NCBI RefSeq assembly: GCF_923079645.1
Contig: NZ_CAKLPY010000001.1
Coordinates: forward strand, 1,116,001-1,180,000
Direction: 5' to 3'
Length of the DNA stretch: 64,000 nucleotides
From: Emticicia aquatica
Lineage (GTDB): Bacteria; Bacteroidota; Bacteroidia; Cytophagales; Spirosomataceae
The notes under the pieces are model-generated. The model saw nothing but the letters and a program-made list of their open reading frames with translations, had not been told where the DNA came from and searched no databases. Positions 59,661 to 64,000 of this stretch are shown piece by piece. Numbering within the stretch: position 1 is the first letter of the stretch; each line of letters starts with the position of its first letter. A program made the translations under genes and the position numbers.

Positions 59661-61691
59661 TTAATTATTTGTAAAATTTATTAAAAGTGCGAGGTGAAAA
59701 TTGATGCCAGGCATAGCATTTTTCTTTACATTTGGATATGTGGTATTAGTTAAGTTATTTGCTTGGAAAGTGAGGTTCACTTCATTGTGTGCAAAATTGA
59801 TTTTACGAGAAAAAGTTGAGTTGATGATTAAATAAGGCGGGAAAGGCTGGCCTGAATGGTCGAAAGTGATAAATCTGGCAGAATTATAGCTACTTTGCAG
59901 CCCAACATTCCAACGTTTTTTTCTGTAGTACAGATTTGCTGAAATGGCATGACGAGGAACATAAATTAATTGCTTTCCGATAAAATCATGTGCGTAAATA
60001 TCATAAACCTTTTGCTGTGAAGCATGCGTAAGCGAATACGAAAACAGAATTCCAGCCATTTGTTGTGTGAGAAAATCATTGAATTTTAGATATGAAGTCA
60101 GTTCAAGGCCTTTTGATAAAACTTGTTGAAGGTTTTCAACCCTATAATTTCGTTCTGGATTCCAATAAGTCCAATTATCAATCAGATTATGAAAGCCATT
60201 TAAAGCAATGGATGATTTATAAAACTGCCCATGCTGATACTTGTATTCTAAGCCAATTTCTTTATTTAACCCATTTTCTGGTTGAATATTGGGATTGCCC
60301 AATACTAGCCAATAACGTTCGTTCAGCGTTGGTAATCGATAACTACGAGATACGTTTGAAGTAAGTATTAATTGGCTTGTTTTATTAGTTATGAGATTAT
60401 AATCAAAACCAATTGCTGGAGTAAAAGGAGCTTTGTAAAGTGTTGAAAATGCTTGACGTAGATTAAGCGATGTACTTATTCTATTCGCATTACCATTCCA
60501 TCCGAATGATTTTCTGATAAGTGCATACAAGTCGCCTCTATTTTCCTGAATTAAATTATTACCATACCCATCAACCTTTGTTGCATAATGAATTAATTCG
60601 CCTCCAATTCGTAGAGTTGTATTAGCTTTGTTTTTGTTAGTGAAAAAATCATGTTCAGTTCTTACTATTATTCTATCTGTGGACGCGTTGCTAGAATTGA
60701 TAAAATTACCCTTACCATAATCTAAAATATCACGAATAAAGCCAAGTTTTAAGGAAGTATTTTCGATTTGAATACCAGCAATAAGGCGATAAGCTTGTGT
60801 TTGAGTAACTTCTCGAAAATCAGGAATTGTTGGTTGAATGGTAAGTTTATTATCAGTCAACCAGATGTTCAAATAAACTAATTGATAATTTGCTTTAGAT
60901 TGTGTATTCAGCTTGAAATATAAGTCTTGAACAAATCCTTTTTGTATTGTTTGAGATGGTTCAATAGCATATTCTCTCCCATTTCTGTCAGTTTTAACGA
61001 CATTTAAAGCTGGATAATAACCAAAATAATTTCTGTTTGTTCCACCGTAAAATAAGGTTTTACCACTTAAAATTCCTTTTTTTAATGCTTTGTGAAATCT
61101 GATTCCTGCATTGACATTACCACTTCGGAAACTCCCATATTGTCCACCAAAGACCACATTTGAGCCTTTGTTTGTCAAATTTGGGACTGAACTCAGCAAA
61201 ATGCTACCACCAACAGCGTCGCTTCCAACGCAGCTAGCTGAAGAACCATATTGAATAGCCATTTGGTCAAACCCCAAAAGTGGAATTGTAGAAAAATCTG
61301 TTAATCCAACTGTGGGTGAATTAATATTTAAGCCATTCCAAAGAACAGCTGTATGGTTAGCAGAAGTACCCCTGAATGAAATTGTTGTTAGCTGACCAGA
61401 ACCATAAGATTTGAGAGCAATTGGGGTTTGAAATTGAAGAAAATCTGATAGGTTTTGGTACTGAAAACGGGCTAAATTTATTGAATCTATCCGTTGAACC
61501 TTCAATCCAGACATGAATCGTTCGGGTGAAAAACCGAATACCTTGACTTCGTTGAGGGTTTTACAATCTTTACAATCAATTATTGTTTTTTCTTGGCAAA
61601 AAGTAAGCAAAGGCAAACTTAAAAAGCATCCTACAAGAGCTAGCTTTTTAGCAAAAGGAGGACTATTTTGTGACTTTTTGATCCGTTGCAT
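59661..61691 (-). CDS. btuB: BtuB-like TonB-dependent cobalamin receptor
   Basis: 676 residues from the ATG at 61691 (MQRIKKSQNSPPFAKKLALV, signal peptide ending near TFCQ). Longer frames from an ATG at 61715 or a TTG at 61730 are possible. The plug domain is LNEVKVFGFSPERFMSGLKV, SFRGTSANHTAVLWNGLNIN, YGSSASCVGSDAVGGSILLS. A 22-strand barrel follows, ending in NFTNN. There is no SusD partner, unlike glycan receptors. The cobalamin riboswitch 175 bases upstream on the same strand and the following BtuG-like gene point to vitamin B12 import. Confidence 0.88.
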   Translation of the reverse strand: MQRIKKSQNSPPFAKKLALVGCFLSLPLLTFCQEKTIIDCKDCKTLNEVKVFGFSPERFMSGLKVQRIDSINLARFQYQNLSDFLQFQTPIALKSYGSGQLTTISFRGTSANHTAVLWNGLNINSPTVGLTDFSTIPLLGFDQMAIQYGSSASCVGSDAVGGSILLSSVPNLTNKGSNVVFGGQYGSFRSGNVNAGIRFHKALKKGILSGKTLFYGGTNRNYFGYYPALNVVKTDRNGREYAIEPSQTIQKGFVQDLYFKLNTQSKANYQLVYLNIWLTDNKLTIQPTIPDFREVTQTQAYRLIAGIQIENTSLKLGFIRDILDYGKGNFINSSNASTDRIIVRTEHDFFTNKNKANTTLRIGGELIHYATKVDGYGNNLIQENRGDLYALIRKSFGWNGNANRISTSLNLRQAFSTLYKAPFTPAIGFDYNLITNKTSQLILTSNVSRSYRLPTLNERYWLVLGNPNIQPENGLNKEIGLEYKYQHGQFYKSSIALNGFHNLIDNWTYWNPERNYRVENLQQVLSKGLELTSYLKFNDFLTQQMAGILFSYSLTHASQQKVYDIYAHDFIGKQLIYVPRHAISANLYYRKKRWNVGLQSSYNSARFITFDHSGQPFPPYLIINSTFSRKINFAHNEVNLTFQANNLTNTTYPNVKKNAMPGINFHLALLINFTNN

Positions 61692-61865
61692 GGCAACGTT
61701 ATCAGGATTTTGCATAGTGTAATTGGTCAATTTTCATTGAAAAAAACAAGGTCATTCCAATGACTTCTAGGAAGAATTGAAAGCTCTGTCTAACGACTAA
61801 AAGAATTGATTTTTAATAATTCGTATCGCTGCTCTTCCATCCGAAAGCAAGCAAAACACATAAAT

Positions 61866-62078
61866 TAAGGCAGGTCTCCTGACTTGTCTCACTGATTACA
61901 ACACCTTCCCGCTCGTAAAATTTAAGCAGTGGTAAAGCTAAGTATGCCTAGAATTGAGCAATCAGTTTCCATCTAATCTTTAATAAAATTATTTGGATAA
62001 GACTTACAGTTGCGGGGACAGTTCTCGATTAGGGCAAAAAAAATTGCTTTACGAGATTCCCTATTAAGCTAAAAGTAT
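61866..62078 (-). promoter_or_regulatory. Cobalamin (AdoCbl) riboswitch
   Basis: Read on the minus strand, the element has GGGAATCTCGTAAAGC, the core GAACTGTCCCCGCAACTGTAA and the B12-box hairpin GTCAGGAGACCTGCCTTAAT at its 3' end. These are the conserved cobalamin riboswitch signatures. It lies upstream of the BtuB-like receptor gene and should shut off expression when B12 is plentiful. Confidence 0.93.
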
Positions 62079-62115
62079 AAATGAAGTTTTAAACCGATAG
62101 CACCATAATTCATGA

Positions 62116-62143
62116 CAAATGTATGAAAATACTTTTATAACAA
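62116..62143 (-). promoter_or_regulatory. Candidate promoter of the cobalamin operon
   Basis: On the minus strand TTG (CAA at 62141-62143), 17-base spacer and TACATTTG (62116-62123). The spacer is shorter than in the other promoters of this window, but the position just before the riboswitch fits. Confidence 0.5.
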
Positions 62144-62162
62144 AAAATTATCAGTGGAGGAT

Positions 62163-62199
62163 AAAAAAAACAGCCAAGCAAAAAATGCATTGGCTGTTC
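62163..62199 (-). terminator. Terminator after the XRE regulator gene
   Basis: Stem AACAGCCAA / TTGGCTGTT around GCAAAAAATGCA; on the minus strand it is followed by eight T. It lies 40 bases after the stop at 62239. Confidence 0.85.
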
Positions 62200-62238
62200 T
62201 AAATAAATTGAAATGAATCTCAGAAAATTTATAGACAA

Positions 62239-62664
62239 TTAATTCGTCTTAAATTCTTGAATAGTCCCATCGGTAAACACAACCATTATTCTTGCAATGC
62301 TTCCGTGATTGAAACTTGACAAAATGGCTGGATTTAGATTTTGTTGTGTTGCATTTAGTTCGGGTGATTTTCTTTCATTCGATTCTCGTGGAGAATACTC
62401 AGGTCGTTTAATAGCTGTAACTGTTTGATTATTAACAGTTTGAATAGCATTTTTTACGGCAATATCTTCTTCTTCTAAAAACCAATTGAAGCCTAATTCC
62501 GGGTATCTACGGTACATTTTTTGTACAATTTCCAAACTTGGCTTATTTCGGTCGGATAAAATGTGAGAAATGCTCGGACGAGGTACTCCAATCTCATCAG
62601 CAAATTTAGTTGAGGTTAAATCTTTTTCACTAATGAAACGTCTTATCTTTTCGTTGAGGTTCAT
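62239..62664 (-). CDS. XRE-family helix-turn-helix transcriptional regulator
   Basis: 141 residues. The HTH_3 domain spans residues 1-65: LNEKIRRFISEKDLTSTKFA, DEIGVPRPSISHILSDRNKP, SLEIVQKMYRRYPELGFNWF. The C-terminal half is low-complexity and ends in a short beta segment (ARIMVVFTDGTIQEFKTN). The type is a single-component DNA-binding regulator; its ligand is unknown. It is encoded alone with its own terminator. A run of TTACA/TGTAA motifs upstream (62665-62850) may be its own binding sites. Confidence 0.88.
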   Translation of the reverse strand: MNLNEKIRRFISEKDLTSTKFADEIGVPRPSISHILSDRNKPSLEIVQKMYRRYPELGFNWFLEEEDIAVKNAIQTVNNQTVTAIKRPEYSPRESNERKSPELNATQQNLNPAILSSFNHGSIARIMVVFTDGTIQEFKTN

Positions 62665-62850
62665 TTGATTACAAGGTTAAATTACAGATGTCAATAGTAA
62701 AAAGTAATTACAAATGTATTGATTACATGGGTAAACTGACTTCTTTACAAAAATAAATAGTTTAACAATGAAAACCAAATACTTTTGTAAATTTATTTTT
62801 ATCATTGTAAATAATGCTTATTTGCAAACTATTTACAATTATTAATAGCC
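62665..62850. promoter_or_regulatory. Repeated TTACA/TGTAA motifs upstream of the XRE gene
   Basis: Within 190 bases GATTACAAG, AATTACAGA, AATTACAAA, GATTACATG, CTTTACAAA, TTTGTAAAT, ATTGTAAAT and ATTTACAAT occur. A -7-like TACATTTG for the XRE gene is read on the minus strand at 62711-62718. Spacing is irregular. Confidence 0.45.
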
Positions 62851-63023
62851 TGATTATCAATTATTTATGGGTTAATAAATAGAAAATGTTGAAATAAATA
62901 AGCTTTGCCTGTTGTTTTATCTAAAACATATCATTTTGTTCGGATAGATACAGTTTTACTTATTTAAAATGATTTTGAGAGATTTATGGGTGTTTTACAA
63001 TAGTAAATATTTTTCCTAAAAAC

Positions 63024-63054
63024 TTGCATAATTAAATTGGTATTGTTATTTTTG
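63024..63054 (+). promoter_or_regulatory. Promoter of the candidate small RNA
   Basis: TTG (63024-63026), 20-base spacer, TATTTTTG (63047-63054), an exact consensus match in a region with no gene for 430 bases. Confidence 0.72.
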
Positions 63055-63059
63055 TAAAC

Positions 63060-63243
63060 AAAAGAATAATTCAGAATAATAGTGCTTTCCATTTTATAAG
63101 AAAAAATCAGACTCACGTGCTTTCCATTTTTTGTATGGATTTTAAGAAAATTTTAAGTAAAGGTTTACATTGGAGGTAATAAAACCTCAATTTGGGATTC
63201 AATCGTCTTAAACTCTAATCTTTCTAAGGTTGGAGTTTTTTGT
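63060..63243 (+). ncRNA. Candidate small RNA of about 185 nt
   Basis: Bounded by the consensus promoter at 63024-63054 and a terminator stem AACTCTAATC / GGTTGGAGTT followed by six T near 63211-63243. It contains GAGGTAATAAAACCTC as an inner hairpin and a 14-base direct repeat GTGCTTTCCATTTT (63082-63095, 63117-63130). No ORF of note is present. A 6S-like RNA of this size is conceivable, but I cannot match conserved 6S structure by eye. Confidence 0.5.
63211..63243 (+). terminator. Terminator of the candidate small RNA
   Basis: AACTCTAATC, loop TTTCTAA, GGTTGGAGTT with G-U pairs, then TTTTT. It separates the candidate RNA from the ClC gene. Confidence 0.72.
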
Positions 63244-63482
63244 TTTTAGAAGCTTTTAGCCATAACTGATATTGGTTTTCTACAAATTGTCTTCTAATTT
63301 TGGAGATTTACTGATACTTGAGAATTGATTTTATTTAGTGATTTATCTTAAAAAATAAAATATTTGATTCTCATTATAAAAAACATATTCGCAAATCGAC
63401 TATTTCAGAAGTTGTTTTTTATCACATTCGCAATAATTATTTTAAAATAACCTTCGCATCCGCAAAAAAAAGATACAAAGTA

Positions 63483-64000
63483 ATGAAGAATAAAGAATTT
63501 ATCCTCAAGGAACAATGGCAAATTACGAAACATCTAGTTAGATGGCTATTGCTAGTATTGCCGGTAGCAGTTATAACTGGCTTGCTGGTTGCTTTATTTC
63601 TGTGGACACTAGACCTTGCTACTGAAATAAGATGGCAATTTTCTTGGATAATATTTTTGCTTCCATTGGCAGGTGTATTCATTACTGTCCTTTATAAATA
63701 TTTTGGTAAAGGAACTGAACTGGGTAATAATTTAATAATCGACCAAATTCATTTGAATGACAATAATGGTGTTCCTTTAAGGATGACTCCATTAATTATA
63801 TTTACAACGGTAGTAACACACCTATTTGGTGGTTCTGCTGGTAGAGAAGGAACAGCAGTGCAGGTTGGAGGTAGTATTTCAGCATTCTTTAGCAAGGTAT
63901 TTAATTTGAATCAAGAAGATAATACTTTTATTTTAATGACAGGAATTGCTGCAGGATTTGGAGCTGTTTTTGGAACACCTGTCTCAGGTGCTATTTTTGC
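63483..64000 (+). CDS. ClC-family chloride channel or antiporter, N-terminal part (cut by window end)
   Basis: An ATG at 63483 opens a frame of 172 codons that runs to the window end. It has membrane helices at about 20-45 and 55-72, and the ion-path motifs [17 protein letters not shown] (the GREGP-type segment, with the external Glu in GREGT) and [20 protein letters not shown] (helix N-region signature). These match the ClC family. The protein starts [20 protein letters not shown]. Transport direction (channel or H+/Cl- exchange) cannot be decided from this half. Confidence 0.9.
   Translation, partial: MKNKEFILKEQWQITKHLVRWLLLVLPVAVITGLLVALFLWTLDLATEIRWQFSWIIFLLPLAGVFITVLYKYFGKGTELGNNLIIDQIHLNDNNGVPLRMTPLIIFTTVVTHLFGGSAGREGTAVQVGGSISAFFSKVFNLNQEDNTFILMTGIAAGFGAVFGTPVSGAIF

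Noticed and set aside
63437-63682. Minus-strand ORF opposite the start of the ClC gene
   Set aside because: The plus-strand frame carries ClC motifs and membrane helices; the minus frame does not.
1-64000. CRISPR arrays, insertion sequences or prophage
   Set aside because: No regularly spaced repeats, transposase, integrase or phage structural genes were seen.

Overview
The window looks like chromosomal DNA from a low-GC member of the Bacteroidota, most likely a Cytophagales relative (Spirosomataceae-like; the genus is a guess). The evidence is the recurring promoter form TTG-N19/20-TAnnTTTG, the absence of strong Shine-Dalgarno sites, lineage-typical families (DUF2027-Smr, DUF4403, a BtuG-like lipoprotein, ribosomal protein S16 with a long acidic tail, an L21-type helix-hairpin-helix module) and overall high AT content. 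No phage, integrase, transposase or CRISPR array was seen.

Layout. 1-10.2 kb, mostly minus strand: CvfB-like S1 protein, AlaA-like aminotransferase, a three-gene ECF sigma factor / membrane anti-sigma-like / CnrX-Spy-like sensor module, a two-subunit transketolase, a DUF1295 membrane protein, peroxiredoxin Bcp overlapping an M23 peptidase, and an FAH-family hydrolase. 10.4-27.4 kb: M48 lipoprotein protease, GNAT, DinB-like, cupin, WD40 protein, a DivIVA protein with an HHH module, FolB, M1 peptidase, an unrecognised secreted protein with an internal duplication, a Gfo/Idh oxidoreductase, a MacB-type permease, a WG-repeat protein and a serine hydrolase. 27.5-41.4 kb: photolyase, AddB-like nuclease, a small surface-polysaccharide group (sugar aminotransferase, GT2, methyltransferase), tRNA-Ser(UGA), PhhB, APC permease, a trans-sulfuration PLP enzyme, two unlisted tandem small-protein genes, RsmI, a sterol-desaturase-like protein and FabG. 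41.5-56.2 kb: VWA protein, DUF2027-Smr, DUF4403, RNase P RNA, rpsP-rimM-trmD, a putative metzincin-like protease, a PH-like membrane protein, a GyrI-like protein, a subclass B1 metallo-beta-lactamase-like lipoprotein, gyrA and a TPR protein.

56.6-58.3 kb is the most distinctive region: a ParA ATPase and a ribbon-helix-helix protein form a probable operon. It is flanked on one side by two CACGTG palindromes 22 bp apart (one resembling a chromosomal parS) with a DnaA-box-like 9-mer between them. On the other side lie a 9-bp inverted-repeat operator and a tract that I hand-counted at 18 G/C in 300 bases. I read it as a self-contained DNA-segregation cassette.

58.5-64 kb: a cobalamin riboswitch controls a BtuB-like TonB receptor and a BtuG-like beta-propeller lipoprotein. 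After it come an XRE regulator with TTACA/TGTAA motifs upstream, a candidate non-coding RNA of about 185 nt with its own promoter and terminator, and the start of a ClC chloride channel cut by the window end.

All functions are inferred by reading the sequence; no database search was run.
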